From assembly GCA_965222175.1 (NCBI GenBank), contig OZ244938.1, positions 124,001-188,000 of the forward strand: a stretch of 64,000 bases of DNA, read 5' to 3'. Source of the stretch: NORP240 sp965222175 (GTDB taxonomy: Bacteria > Pseudomonadota > Gammaproteobacteria > Pseudomonadales > Pseudohongiellaceae). Below the pieces are notes generated by a model. It had not been told where the DNA came from, searched no databases, and was given only the letters and a program-made list of their open reading frames with translations. The position numbers and the translations under genes are program-made. Below are positions 1 to 8,885 of the stretch, one piece after another (position 1 is the first letter of the stretch; every line of letters starts with the position of its first letter).

Positions 1-240
1 ATAGACGAAAACACCCTGAACTACGACTTCACCGTCGAGGATCCGCTGTCCTGGGATGAAACCTGGTCTGCACGACTGCCCCTGAGGCGCTCCACTGACC
101 CGGTATATGAGTATGCCTGCCACGAGGGCAATCACGGTCTGATGGGTATTCTGGCCGGCTGGAGACGCTACGAGGTGATGGGCTTCAATGGCGACGGTTC
201 GCCCAAGTCCGATACCGGTACCGTGCCCACCGCAGAGTAA
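1..240 (+). CDS. C-terminal part of exported protein of unknown function (EYACHEGN family), cut by window start
   Basis: Frame 1 is open from the first base to a TAA at 238-240, giving the last 79 residues of a protein. The segment NYDFTVEDPLSWDETW followed by VYEYACHEGNHGLMGILAG closely matches the end of the protein at 50606-51604 (RYAFTIDDPLTYSQPW ... IYEYACHEGNYAFSGIMAG), so the two are paralogues. The complete relative has a signal peptide, so this one is probably exported too. It ends in a polar tail (GDGSPKSDTGTVPTAE) that the relative lacks. The function of the family is not known to me. A bidirectional terminator follows at 280-310. Confidence 0.8.
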   Translation: MDENTLNYDFTVEDPLSWDETWSARLPLRRSTDPVYEYACHEGNHGLMGILAGWRRYEVMGFNGDGSPKSDTGTVPTAE

Positions 241-279
241 TTGAACGCAAAGTCATTCAGTAAGCGAAATTGGCAAGGT

Positions 280-310
280 AAAACGGCAGTCCCTACGGGG
301 CTGCCGTTTT
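280..310. terminator. Bidirectional rho-independent terminator
   Basis: The arms AAAACGGCAG (280-289) and CTGCCGTTTT (301-310) are perfectly complementary around an 11-base loop. The stem is flanked by A's on one side and T's on the other, so it can stop transcription from both sides. It sits between the convergent genes ending at 240 (+) and 322 (-). Confidence 0.85.
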
Positions 311-321
311 CGTATCCGCCT

Positions 322-1686
322 TCAGTTTTCCAGCAAAGCGTCCAGGATAGCGGCAAATCGCTGGTTGGCGGGGTAGCTGCCTGCCGTCCAGCCCAGGCGC
401 ACAATCACGGTTTCTCTGGACGGCACAACCATAACCCACTGCTGACGATTGCCCTGGGCGGCGAACGCGTCTTCGGGCAGGTCCGGCCAGCGTAACTGTG
501 CATTGCCACGATTCAGCCACCACTGGTAGCCGTAGGCCGCATCATTTTCGGCAGTATTGGGCGACGTGGCTTTACGGACCCAGTCTGCACTGACCAGGCG
601 CCGGCCATTGATGACGCCGCCGTTCAGCATCAGCTGTCCGATCCGTGCCCAGTCCCTGGCGCTGGCATAGAAATAAGAGCTGCCCATAAACACCCCACCG
701 GCGTCCACCTCGAATACGGCGTGCTGAAACGCCATGGGTACGTAAATATTTTCCATAAAGTCGCGGTAGCTGGATCGCAGTGACGCGCCGGTGTTGTTGA
801 AATAAACCAGTGATAGCAGATTCGCCGTTCCGGAACTGTAATTGAAATGGGCTCCCGGCTCGTGGACAAGAGGTTTCTGCAGCACGTAGCGGGCCGCGAA
901 GGGTTCGGTAAACAGCATGGTGGTGGCGTCATCGCCAGGATCGTATTGCTCGGAGAACGCCAGTCCGTCGGTCATGGTCAGCAGCTGGGGCAGCGTGATT
1001 GCAGCGCGCCGGTCATCGGACCACTGGTGGAAACCGGGGCTCCCCGACATTGTCAGTTTATCGCGATAGGCCAGGTTACCCAGCATCACCGACATCAGGC
1101 TCTTTGCCATGGACCAGCCCAGCAGTGGCGTCTGTGCCGAGACGCCCTGATCGTAGACCTCGGCGACCAGGTCACCCCGGTAGACCACTGCCAGGGCGCG
1201 GGTGTTGAGACCGGCGGCGTTGTCGCTGTCCACCAGATCTTCCACCAGCGCCTGGATAGCCTCGCCAGGAGGATAAGCCAGGTCACCGGCGGGCCAGTAT
1301 GCAGCGGTATCAACTGCCGGTAACGGCATTCCGCCATCCCGGACATCGACCTCCGGATAATCGATAGTGCAGCCCAGGCCGGGCAGGTGGGACGCTGATG
1401 TTTCGCTCAAGCCAAATAACGAGGCCGTCACTTTCCTGGCGGCATCATCGTACTCGATAGTGAGATTTTCCAGTATCGGTGAATACTGAACCAGGTCGCT
1501 GAAGGCCTGTTCTCTGCTCAGTCCGGATACGTAGCGGGCGCTGCACAGCAGCTTCGCGCCGATACCCGTGCCCACGCCCGGCGCCGCCAGCAGGTAGGCG
1601 GGAGAAAAACCGGCCAGCGTGGCCAAACCCAGCAGGGCCGCTATCAGTAGCAGCAGCGTGATCAGCGCATGACGAACTTTTCGCAT
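322..1686 (-). CDS. Exported or anchored serine hydrolase (beta-lactamase/PBP fold)
   Basis: Beta-lactamase-related hydrolase (Pfam PF00144 type, resembling 6-aminohexanoate-dimer hydrolases). I chose the ATG at 1686 (454 aa), which gives MRKVRHALITLLLLIAALLG, a signal peptide or anchor; an upstream in-frame start would add 28 unrelated residues. The nucleophile motif is S192-M-A-K195 (SxxK). The second motif reads Y283-S-S rather than the usual YxN. An N-terminal domain (residues about 40-110, with LLCSARYVSGLSREQAF and PGLGC) precedes the catalytic domain and is shared with the paralogue at 30515-31969. The substrate cannot be told from the sequence: an ester, amide or peptide is possible, and a true beta-lactamase is unlikely. 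Confidence 0.85.
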   Translation of the reverse strand: MRKVRHALITLLLLIAALLGLATLAGFSPAYLLAAPGVGTGIGAKLLCSARYVSGLSREQAFSDLVQYSPILENLTIEYDDAARKVTASLFGLSETSASHLPGLGCTIDYPEVDVRDGGMPLPAVDTAAYWPAGDLAYPPGEAIQALVEDLVDSDNAAGLNTRALAVVYRGDLVAEVYDQGVSAQTPLLGWSMAKSLMSVMLGNLAYRDKLTMSGSPGFHQWSDDRRAAITLPQLLTMTDGLAFSEQYDPGDDATTMLFTEPFAARYVLQKPLVHEPGAHFNYSSGTANLLSLVYFNNTGASLRSSYRDFMENIYVPMAFQHAVFEVDAGGVFMGSSYFYASARDWARIGQLMLNGGVINGRRLVSADWVRKATSPNTAENDAAYGYQWWLNRGNAQLRWPDLPEDAFAAQGNRQQWVMVVPSRETVIVRLGWTAGSYPANQRFAAILDALLEN

Positions 1687-1797
1687 AGCATCTATACTCG
1701 TTGAATGGCCAATCCCTGGCTGACCGGCACATTGCCGACGAGGCCGGTCTTTCACGGCCCGCTTTGTCAACCTGAAATAAAAACTGGAGGAATCCTG

Positions 1798-2013
1798 ATG
1801 AGTGATTTAACTGAAGACATCGTGGAATTGCAAACGCGACTCCAGTTCCAGGAGGATGTCATCCACAAACTGGATACCGTGGTGATTCAGCAGAGTGAAG
1901 TACTGGACGCATTACGGCGTCGCCTGGCAGTGCTGGAGGAACGTCTTGAGCAGCTGGACCATGAACGGGAGAGTGCCACGGACACACCGGAGCCCAGGCC
2001 GCCTCACTACTGA
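1798..2013 (+). CDS. slyX: SlyX family protein
   Basis: A 71-residue acidic protein beginning MSDLTEDIVELQTRLQFQ, with heptad-patterned leucines through residue 50 (a short coiled coil) and a proline-rich end (RPPHY). Length, composition and the PPHY tail are typical of SlyX, a small conserved proteobacterial protein whose role is still unclear. The start is set by a GGAGG about 8 bases upstream of the ATG at 1798. It is divergent from the serine hydrolase on its left. Confidence 0.92.
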   Translation: MSDLTEDIVELQTRLQFQEDVIHKLDTVVIQQSEVLDALRRRLAVLEERLEQLDHERESATDTPEPRPPHY

Positions 2014-2204
2014 TGGAACACAGTTGCCGTTTGATCCGGTTTCCTGATTCAGCGATAGTGGCCTCACCCTTTGACCTCCGGTGTCTTTGCAAACAGGGAC
2101 ACCAGCGTAACGCACAATGACTTGACAGATTTCACCGTGATCGCGTATCAAGACTATTACTATTGGCGTTTCTGAATCCGGTGGCGTTGAAACTGGAGCT
2201 GCCT

Positions 2205-2690
2205 ATGAAAATTTTCTGTCTGTTGTCCTGCCTGGTTCTGCCCGCCCTGGGACAGGCCCAGCAGTTCAGCCTGGACGACTACCTCATGCGGTGGTCGGTC
2301 ATGCGGGTCGGTAACACTGAATTTCGCGTGATGAAAAACGAGGAATCCAGCTTCATCAACGTGTATCGCACCAATGGCCTGGTGTCTGTTGCGGCCCGTA
2401 TGCCGGGACCCGACGCCGTGCTGGTGGGTGAAGCACTGGCCCGCACCCAGGAAGTGTTCGAAGCGCAGCAGGGAACTTCCAATAACGTCGCTGAATCGGT
2501 AGAAGCCGGAAACTTTACCGTAACATTTCGAACCTCGGTGTTCAGTGGCTTCACGGTGGTCATCCAGGAAAACACGCGTAACAGTACCAACGCGGTCACT
2601 CTCAGTCGGGAGGAAGCGGTTGGTGTGCAGCCGGAGTTGTTGCGGGCCAATGAATATATCGCGTTCCTGGAAAGCAAGGTCCCGCTGTAG
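2205..2690 (+). CDS. Small exported protein of unknown function
   Basis: A 161-residue protein with the signal peptide MKIFCLLSCLVLPALGQAQ and a mature part of about 140 residues rich in beta-type patterns (FRVMKNEESSFINVYRT; FTVTFRTSVFSGFTVVIQ). The start at 2205 has GGAG about 8 bases upstream and gives a clean signal peptide; an in-frame ATG at 2163 would add 14 residues without one. I recognise no domain and no cysteine pattern in the mature part. It probably acts in the periplasm. A perfect 18-bp palindrome lies 70 bases downstream. Confidence 0.75.
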   Translation: MKIFCLLSCLVLPALGQAQQFSLDDYLMRWSVMRVGNTEFRVMKNEESSFINVYRTNGLVSVAARMPGPDAVLVGEALARTQEVFEAQQGTSNNVAESVEAGNFTVTFRTSVFSGFTVVIQENTRNSTNAVTLSREEAVGVQPELLRANEYIAFLESKVPL

Positions 2691-2760
2691 ACAGCACAGT
2701 CTAAATCGGAATTTCAGGGTAGTTGTGAGGGAGGCCGGCGTGCCAAACTGAGGAGCGCAG

Positions 2761-2778
2761 GCGCACAGGCCTGTGCGC
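2761..2778. repeat. Perfect 18-bp palindrome in a convergent intergenic region
   Basis: GCGCACAGGCCTGTGCGC is fully self-complementary. It lies between the convergent genes ending at 2690 (+) and 2861 (-). It has no T-run, so it is either a weak terminator stem or a protein-binding dyad. Confidence 0.5.
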
Positions 2779-2860
2779 CCGGCAATTGGCTTCAGGATAG
2801 CCGTGGGTGTCTGCGGTGACTGCCAGCGATGCCAGCGGCGGGGACGACGCTGATACTTTG

Positions 2861-4516
2861 TCAGGAATGAGCAAGCCCGACGAGTATTGCCAGAAGTATG
2901 CCGAACCAGGCAAGCAGAAACCAGCTTCGTGCTTTCCAGTTCACCCGGGCTTCCGTCCGCAGGAAGCCGGCGACACTTTGTTCCAGAATTTCCGGGTCCA
3001 GGGTGCCGGCATAGTCTCGACCATAATCTCGACCATAGTTGCGACCGTACAGGGTGCCCAGGGTAAATCCGGTGGTAAATGTCACCACGAAACCGATCAC
3101 ATTCCACCAGAGCCAGGATATTTCCGGTACGAAAATCCATAGATAGCCGTTAACCGCGATGCCAAGGAGCAGACCGGTGATGGCTCCGCTGCCATGGGTA
3201 CGGGTTGTCAGCAGGCCCAGCGCAAAAACCGCCAGAATGGAGCCGTTGGCCATCGAGCCGATCTGATTGATGGCTTCCAGTACCGTGGTCGCGATGTCAC
3301 CCACGTAGAATGCCATCGCCAAGGTCACCAGTCCCCAGACAGCGGTAATAAAGCGGCTGATAACCAGTTCCCGGTGTTCGTCCCACCTGTTGCCGCTTTG
3401 GAAACGACGCACAAAATCCTCCATGGTGGTGGCGCTCAACGAATTCAGTACTGAATCCAGTGACGACATTGCGGCGGCAAACAAGGCAACCATGGACAGA
3501 CCGACCAGTCCCACCGGCAGGGCATTGATCATGTACAGGGGAACCGCGAGATTGAATTCCGGCATGCCGTTGGAAGTCGGTAACGCGTCGATGAAATCGG
3601 GATTGGCGGTGGCATATCCGGCTATGCCCACGCCCACGAAGCAGTAGAGCAGAACCAGGGGAAATCGCAACAGGCCGTTGAGAAACAGGGCCTGGTTGCT
3701 GCCGTCAATATTTCTTGTACTGAGCGTTCTCTGCACCTGGCTCTGGTCACAACCGTAGTAGGAAAGGTAGAGGAAAATTCCACCGATGAGCATGGGCCAG
3801 AACGCGAACGTTTCGCCATCACCGAATCCGTGGGCGGAAAAATTCAGCGTTCGGCGGCGGTCGTCACCCAGGTTGTCCAGCATGGCAGTGAAGCCGCCAC
3901 TGCCATCCATCAACAGGAGCAGCAGCAGTGCCAGTACAGCGACCAGGATTACAAGCTGGATGACGTCACTGTAGATGACTCCACGAATCCCTCCCAGCAC
4001 GTCGTAAACAACCGTGAAGGCACCCAGCAATATCACTGACCAGAAAAAGCCAAGACCGGTAATCAGGTCGATGACGATGGCAATGCTGTAGACGGTTACG
4101 GATGTGGCAAAGGCGCGAATGAACAGAAACAGGCCGCTCAGGGTAAGGCCGGTGGGGACATCAAAGCGTTTTTCCAGATACGCATAAACCGACACCAGGC
4201 GCAAATGTCGAAAAAGGGGCATGAAGAACAGTATCAGTCCGATCATGGCCAGCGGTACCGCCAGTTCGTATTGCAGCCAGACAAGCCCGCCACCGGCGGC
4301 AAAGGCGACAAAAGCGGGCGCACCCAGAATACTGTTGGTGGAGCACTGGGTTGCCATAATCGACAGCGCGACGGGCCAGGCACCCAGGCGGCGGCCGCCG
4401 ACATAGTAATCTTCACGGCTTTCCTGTTGTCGCGACAGCCACCAGGCGAAACCCACCAGGAAAACCAGGTAGAAAGCGATCACGGCCCAGTCGACTGGAG
4501 AAAGGGAACTGGTCAT
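2861..4516 (-). CDS. Sodium:solute symporter (SSS family)
   Basis: Inner-membrane Na+-coupled transporter of the SSS/SGLT fold. From the ATG at 4516 the protein has 551 residues and about 13 hydrophobic segments. Family signatures are visible: the N-terminal REDYYVGGRRLGAWPVALSIMATQCSTNSILG (given here only as a region at residues 33-65), the WLQYELAVPLAMIGL helix, the GGIRGVIYSDVIQ loop and the late SSLDSVLNSLSATTMEDFVRR segment. The substrate cannot be inferred; relatives carry sugars, amino acids or organic acids. An upstream in-frame start at 4639 adds a non-membrane leader and is unlikely. It is divergent from the cytochrome c' gene. Confidence 0.92.
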   Translation of the reverse strand: MTSSLSPVDWAVIAFYLVFLVGFAWWLSRQQESREDYYVGGRRLGAWPVALSIMATQCSTNSILGAPAFVAFAAGGGLVWLQYELAVPLAMIGLILFFMPLFRHLRLVSVYAYLEKRFDVPTGLTLSGLFLFIRAFATSVTVYSIAIVIDLITGLGFFWSVILLGAFTVVYDVLGGIRGVIYSDVIQLVILVAVLALLLLLLMDGSGGFTAMLDNLGDDRRRTLNFSAHGFGDGETFAFWPMLIGGIFLYLSYYGCDQSQVQRTLSTRNIDGSNQALFLNGLLRFPLVLLYCFVGVGIAGYATANPDFIDALPTSNGMPEFNLAVPLYMINALPVGLVGLSMVALFAAAMSSLDSVLNSLSATTMEDFVRRFQSGNRWDEHRELVISRFITAVWGLVTLAMAFYVGDIATTVLEAINQIGSMANGSILAVFALGLLTTRTHGSGAITGLLLGIAVNGYLWIFVPEISWLWWNVIGFVVTFTTGFTLGTLYGRNYGRDYGRDYAGTLDPEILEQSVAGFLRTEARVNWKARSWFLLAWFGILLAILVGLAHS

Positions 4517-4808
4517 GGAAGTACGCGGGCAGTTGGAACCGAAGAAGGTAGCCTCACCAGGGCAAATTGTCCAGTCGGCCGGGATTGCCCGTGGACGTCG
4601 TGGGCTGGGTATCCGGTAGACGGGTATCCCCCTCTGCACCCGCGGTGTAATTTCAATTTAGCCATTGCCCGGAAGCGGGTTGAATCACCGGTGCAAGCAG
4701 TTCACAGCAACAACCGTCAGTACCTTTTCAATGATAAACTGCAGCGGGTCCAGAGGAGTGATTCATGGACCTGGTTAGTCAATCAACCAACGTTGGAAGG
4801 AGTGAAGT

Positions 4809-5291
4809 ATGTTAAGGAAGGTATTGGCCAGCACGGCAATTGCAGTAAGTGCCAGCTTTGTTCTGCTAGTAAGCGCCCAGGACGGACCGACTCCGCAGGA
4901 GCAGGCTCAGCAGGCGGCAGAAACCCGACAGTCGGTATTCAGGCTTTTCGCCTACAATATCGGCACCATCAGTGGCATGGCACGGGGCACGGTGGAATTC
5001 GACGCCGGCATCGCCGAGAGAAATGCTCGACGCATTGCCGCCATGGCGCCGATGATCCCGGAACTGTTCGCTGCCATGGATACCCGGGAATACGATATAG
5101 AAACGGAAGCACTGCCGGTAATATGGGAGCAGTTCGACTTGTTTGAACAACGCGCCCAGGCGCTTATCGACGGGGCCAATACCTTTGCGGACATCGCTGC
5201 CGGCGGTGATCGCATGGCGACCCTGGGTGCGATTCGTGCTTTTGGTGCAAACTGTGGCAACTGCCACGAAACATTCCGGGTTGATGACTAG
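4809..5291 (+). CDS. Cytochrome c' / c-556 family protein
   Basis: A 160-residue precursor with a signal peptide (MLRKVLASTAIAVSASFVLL) and one heme-attachment motif close to the C-terminus (C149-G-N-C152-H153). A heme at the far end of a four-helix protein is the hallmark of cytochrome c' (PF01322). Members bind small gases such as NO or act as low-potential periplasmic electron carriers. A strong ribosome-binding site (GGAAGGAG) precedes the ATG at 4809. The gene stands alone, between the symporter and the dehydrogenase operon on the other strand. Confidence 0.92.
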   Translation: MLRKVLASTAIAVSASFVLLVSAQDGPTPQEQAQQAAETRQSVFRLFAYNIGTISGMARGTVEFDAGIAERNARRIAAMAPMIPELFAAMDTREYDIETEALPVIWEQFDLFEQRAQALIDGANTFADIAAGGDRMATLGAIRAFGANCGNCHETFRVDD

Positions 5292-5329
5292 GCTGTCCGG
5301 GTAATTCGGCTCGCGGCGATCCCCCCTGG

Positions 5330-6208
5330 TCAGTCCGCCAGGCCCTGGTTTCTCAGGAAGAACGCCGCCAGGGCCTCCCTGTCCTCCTGGGTGAGTGGGC
5401 TGGTGTTGTGTTCGATCACCGGCTCCATTTCGCCACCGACGAATTCACCATCCGGCTTTATCCCCAGAAACAGGAAAAAGGCAAAATCTTCTTCGGTCCA
5501 GTCCTCCAGGGCCGCTGCGGTGATATCGTCGGCCTCGCCATCGGCCAGGGGTGCCCCGCTGAATTCCTGTTCATAAAGGGGGATACCCAGACGGTTGCGC
5601 GGTGTATGGCATTCACCACAGTGCCCCAGGTTCCTGGCCAGGTAAGCGCCGCGTCGTACCTGGGGGTCATCTGCAACAGCATAATCCGGCTCCAGGATAT
5701 CGACCAGTCGATTCCAGAATGCCAGCGTCCAGCGACTCAGCAGGTCCACCGTGTCGTGTGCGGGAACCTGGTTCTGAACGGCATCCTGCTGCATCAGGAA
5801 GGCGGCAATGGCGAGGGCATCCTCGTCGGTCATGCCTTTGTAGGAACGGTAGGGAAAAGCGGGATAGTAAAACTGGTTGTCCGGTGAGCGACCGTGTTTC
5901 AGTGCTCTGAGAAAATCGGTTCCGGTCCATCCGCCGATGCCGGTAGTGTCATCGGGAGTGATATTGGGTACGTAAAATGTCCCGAAATCGGTAACCAGTG
6001 CCTGGCCACCACTCAGTGTTTCACCGCCCTCAGGATCGACGTGGCAGCTGATACAGCCAGCCGCATGGAGCAGGTATTCCCCCCGGGTGATTGCTTCTTC
6101 GGAAGCAGGTACGGGCTGTTCGTCCAGCGCCGGTGGCGCGTACAGCCACCACGACCCCATGGCGGCCAGCACCAGGATGAACAGCAGGAATTTCAATGAC
6201 GCGGACAC
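5330..6208 (-). CDS. Membrane-anchored diheme cytochrome c
   Basis: A 292-residue protein with a GTG start at 6208, one N-terminal anchor helix (residues 5-24) and two class I heme domains: C52-I-S-C55-H56 and C197-G-E-C200-H201. The layout resembles the cytochrome subunits of membrane alcohol and sugar dehydrogenases. It is the last gene of a three-gene operon, 82 bases downstream of the PQQ dehydrogenase at 6291-7922. I infer that it takes electrons from that enzyme and passes them to the respiratory chain. The GTG start has only a weak ribosome-binding site, but no better in-frame start keeps the anchor. Confidence 0.88.
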   Translation of the reverse strand: MSASLKFLLFILVLAAMGSWWLYAPPALDEQPVPASEEAITRGEYLLHAAGCISCHVDPEGGETLSGGQALVTDFGTFYVPNITPDDTTGIGGWTGTDFLRALKHGRSPDNQFYYPAFPYRSYKGMTDEDALAIAAFLMQQDAVQNQVPAHDTVDLLSRWTLAFWNRLVDILEPDYAVADDPQVRRGAYLARNLGHCGECHTPRNRLGIPLYEQEFSGAPLADGEADDITAAALEDWTEEDFAFFLFLGIKPDGEFVGGEMEPVIEHNTSPLTQEDREALAAFFLRNQGLAD

Positions 6209-6290
6209 GATGCATCGGCCCTTGAACAGCGGTCAATGCGGAGGGCCAGTGCATCGTTGCCCCGCTTTCCAGTCAAAAACGGCAAGAGGA

Positions 6291-7922
6291 CTAGTCACGC
6301 AGGCCGAAGGTAAACACCACGTTGCCGGCTGCCACGGTGACAAACTGTTGGCCGTCAACCGCGTAGGTCATGGGCGCGGAGTGTACCCGGGCGCCGACGG
6401 ACATATGCCAGAGTTCCCGGCCATTGGCAGCGTCCAGCGCGTAGAAGTAGCCATCCACACTGCCGCTGAACAGCAGTCCGCCAGACGTGGTCATGATCCC
6501 GGCGGTAGTGCGGGGCTGGATGGGAAAGTCCCAGACTATGTCGGCAGTGGCCGGATCGATGGCACGGATTGCACTGTTGTAGGTATCCATCGGCTGGATG
6601 TACTGTCCGCCTCCCCCGGTATAGCGCTGTCCTTCTTCATAGTCCTCGTCGCGTTTAAAAAACCGCTGTTCCCCGTCAAAAGCGTTGACGTAAAACAGGC
6701 CGGTCTGGGGATTGTAGGCAGGAGAAAACCAGTTGGTACCGCCACCGATGGAAGGTGAAACCACCACCCCTTCGTAGGTCGGTTCCATGCCCGGCGCCCG
6801 TATGGGTCGACCGTCGGCATCCAGGCCCTGGGCCCAGGTCTGCAGGGCATAGGGTTTGCCCACCATGAAGTCACCATTGGTGCGATCGATAGTGTAGTAG
6901 AAGGCGTTGCGATTGGCCCACATCATGACCTTGCGCGTGCTGCCCTGAAATTCGATGTCCGCCAGGATGGGGATCTGGATAGCGTCGTAGTCATGAACAT
7001 CGTGAGGCGTAAATTGAAAGTGCCATTCGATGTTACCGGTGTCCGCATCCAGCGCCAGGGCCGAATCGGAATAGAGGTTATCACCCAGGCGCACATCGCC
7101 GTTCCAGTCTGGTCCCGGATTGCCGGTTCCCCAATAGATCAGATCCAGTTCCGGATCGTAGGAACCGGTCAGCCAGGTTGCCGCGCCGCCGGTGCGCCAT
7201 GAGTCGCCAGACCAGGTGGACATGTTGGGATCTCCGGGGCCGGCAACGGCATAGGTTCGCCACACCCGTTCTCCGGTATCGGGATCATAGGCGTCGATAA
7301 AACCACGAATGCCGAACTCGCCGCCGGCAATGCCGGTGACTACCTTATCCTTGACGATCAGGGGGGCAGCGGTCTTGCTGTAGCCCTTGGCATAGTCGGC
7401 AACTTCCACGTCCCAGCGCAGGTTACCCGTACGGGCGTCAATGGCAACCAGGTGCGCATCCAGGGTGCTCATGTACAGGGTTTCACCCAGAATGGCGACG
7501 CCGCGGTTGTTGCGACCACAACAGATTCGCAGGTCGTCAGGAAGTTCATGGTCGTAGCGCCAGTACTGGCGTCCTGTCACGGCATCCACGGCCACCAGGT
7601 TGCTGGGTGCCTCGGTGATGAACATGATACCGTCCACGACAACCGGCGTTGTCTCCGCCCGGTCGATCTCCGGTATCTGGTAGGCCCACTTGAGTTCCAG
7701 TTCCGCCACGTTGCCGGTATTTACCTGGTCGAGCCTGGAATGTCGCTGGCTATCCAGGGTGGCCGAATACATCAGCCAGTTCTCCGGCTCATCTGCCGCG
7801 TTTACCAGCCTTTCCCAGGTTACCGGTGTAAAAGCGGGTGTAACCGGTGCTTCCCGTAACTGCTGGGCCGGAAGCTGGCTGCTGAAGCCGGTCAGGACTA
7901 GCAGGATCGCAAAGTATTTCAT
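6291..7922 (-). CDS. PQQ-dependent (probably lanthanide-type) alcohol dehydrogenase
   Basis: A 543-residue periplasmic quinoprotein with a signal peptide (MKYFAILLVLTGFSSQLPAQ) and an eight-bladed propeller of the methanol/ethanol dehydrogenase type. Visible active-site residues are the vicinal cysteines C134-C135 that stack on PQQ, metal ligands E202 (GGEFG) and N268 (GTGNP), and the catalytic Asp D311 in TPHDVHDYD. Two residues on is D313; an Asp at this +2 position marks lanthanide-dependent enzymes (XoxF, PedH/ExaF), whereas calcium enzymes have Ala, Ser or Thr. There is no C-terminal heme domain, so electrons must leave through separate cytochromes. It lies 2 bases after the cytochrome at 7925 and 82 bases before the one at 5330. 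No PQQ-synthesis genes are in the window. The substrate is not known. Confidence 0.93.
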   Translation of the reverse strand: MKYFAILLVLTGFSSQLPAQQLREAPVTPAFTPVTWERLVNAADEPENWLMYSATLDSQRHSRLDQVNTGNVAELELKWAYQIPEIDRAETTPVVVDGIMFITEAPSNLVAVDAVTGRQYWRYDHELPDDLRICCGRNNRGVAILGETLYMSTLDAHLVAIDARTGNLRWDVEVADYAKGYSKTAAPLIVKDKVVTGIAGGEFGIRGFIDAYDPDTGERVWRTYAVAGPGDPNMSTWSGDSWRTGGAATWLTGSYDPELDLIYWGTGNPGPDWNGDVRLGDNLYSDSALALDADTGNIEWHFQFTPHDVHDYDAIQIPILADIEFQGSTRKVMMWANRNAFYYTIDRTNGDFMVGKPYALQTWAQGLDADGRPIRAPGMEPTYEGVVVSPSIGGGTNWFSPAYNPQTGLFYVNAFDGEQRFFKRDEDYEEGQRYTGGGGQYIQPMDTYNSAIRAIDPATADIVWDFPIQPRTTAGIMTTSGGLLFSGSVDGYFYALDAANGRELWHMSVGARVHSAPMTYAVDGQQFVTVAAGNVVFTFGLRD

Positions 7923-7924
7923 CC

Positions 7925-8779
7925 TCAGTTCTCCTTACGCAGAGAGAAGAGATAGGCGACCAGGTGGTCGATTTCATTCTCGGTCATTGTCCCGGCATAG
8001 CCGGGCATGGTGGAACTTTGTTCCCGTTCGTAGGATTCGATGTCGTTCTTGTGGAAAGACCAAAGGTCGGCGTTCTCATCGATAACCCGCAGGCCGAAGG
8101 TGTCTTCGCTCATACGCAGTCCCTCCACCACCGAACCGTCCCGCTGGGTGACGCGCACGGTCCACCAGCGCGGCGCCACGTCGGCATCGGGATCAGTCAG
8201 GGAAGACCTGATTTCATCCGGATCAAGGCGTTCACCAACGACGGAAAGGTCGGGACCCAGGCGGCCACCGACGCCATTGATCATGTGACAGCTGGCGCAG
8301 TTACCCTTGCCGTTATACAGGGATACTCCGTAGGTCGGGTCCCCCGGTAAATTGATGTTGGCTGGATCCGTGCGCAGGGAATTGAGATAAGTCACCACCT
8401 GCCATACCGTGGCATCCGGAGTGTCCACCGGTACCGGCAGCATGGCCGTGCCGGGGATGCCCTCGCGCAGGATGGTGAAAACCCCGGCATCGGTACTTGC
8501 CCGTTGCAGGCTGCCGGTGAGGTCCGGCGCTCCGGTTTCGTCACTGCCCTTGGCGTCCTGGCCGTGACAACGGGAGCATTGCCGCTGGAAATAGGATTCT
8601 CCCGCGCGCACATCGAAACCGGTGTTGTAGAGGTTGCCTTCGTCCTGGGCAAGGGCCGGTAACAGCACCAGGCTGCCCAGTGTTGCCAGCAGGGCCTGGC
8701 TGACGGACTTCAACCTGGTTCCCCTGCGCGCCATGCCGGAAGAACCTGTGCAGGTGAAAAGAAGCTTTAGCCGGTGCAT
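7925..8779 (-). CDS. Exported diheme cytochrome c, first gene of the PQQ dehydrogenase operon
   Basis: A 284-residue precursor with an exceptionally good ribosome-binding site (AAGGAGGAGG, 5 bases before the ATG at 8779). The hydrophobic segment lies at residues 26-44, after a long basic n-region. It has two heme motifs, C68-S-R-C71-H72 and C161-A-S-C164-H165. The second domain (GPDLSVVGERLDPDEIRSSL ... DGSVVEG) resembles the Pirellula/Verrucomicrobium-type heme-binding domain. The dehydrogenase gene starts 2 bases after its stop. I infer that it is the direct electron acceptor of that enzyme. Confidence 0.9.
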   Translation of the reverse strand: MHRLKLLFTCTGSSGMARRGTRLKSVSQALLATLGSLVLLPALAQDEGNLYNTGFDVRAGESYFQRQCSRCHGQDAKGSDETGAPDLTGSLQRASTDAGVFTILREGIPGTAMLPVPVDTPDATVWQVVTYLNSLRTDPANINLPGDPTYGVSLYNGKGNCASCHMINGVGGRLGPDLSVVGERLDPDEIRSSLTDPDADVAPRWWTVRVTQRDGSVVEGLRMSEDTFGLRVIDENADLWSFHKNDIESYEREQSSTMPGYAGTMTENEIDHLVAYLFSLRKEN

Positions 8780-8885
8780 GGGGCCTCCTCCTTCTAATTG
8801 TTATTGCCGTTGAGATTACGGGGCTGACCCTGAAAAGTCAAAGCCGTTGGCGCAACGGGGCCGATCCGACGAGGGTTCGGCCGCG

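Noticed and set aside
2013..2120. A 35-codon frame whose start overlaps the slyX stop (TGATG)
   Set aside because: No family, an unusual Cys/Arg-rich composition and no separate ribosome-binding site; the overlap alone is weak evidence.
2160..3140. A 326-codon minus-strand frame overlapping two genes
   Set aside because: It covers the small exported protein and the symporter end in other frames and gives an unstructured Arg/His-rich protein.
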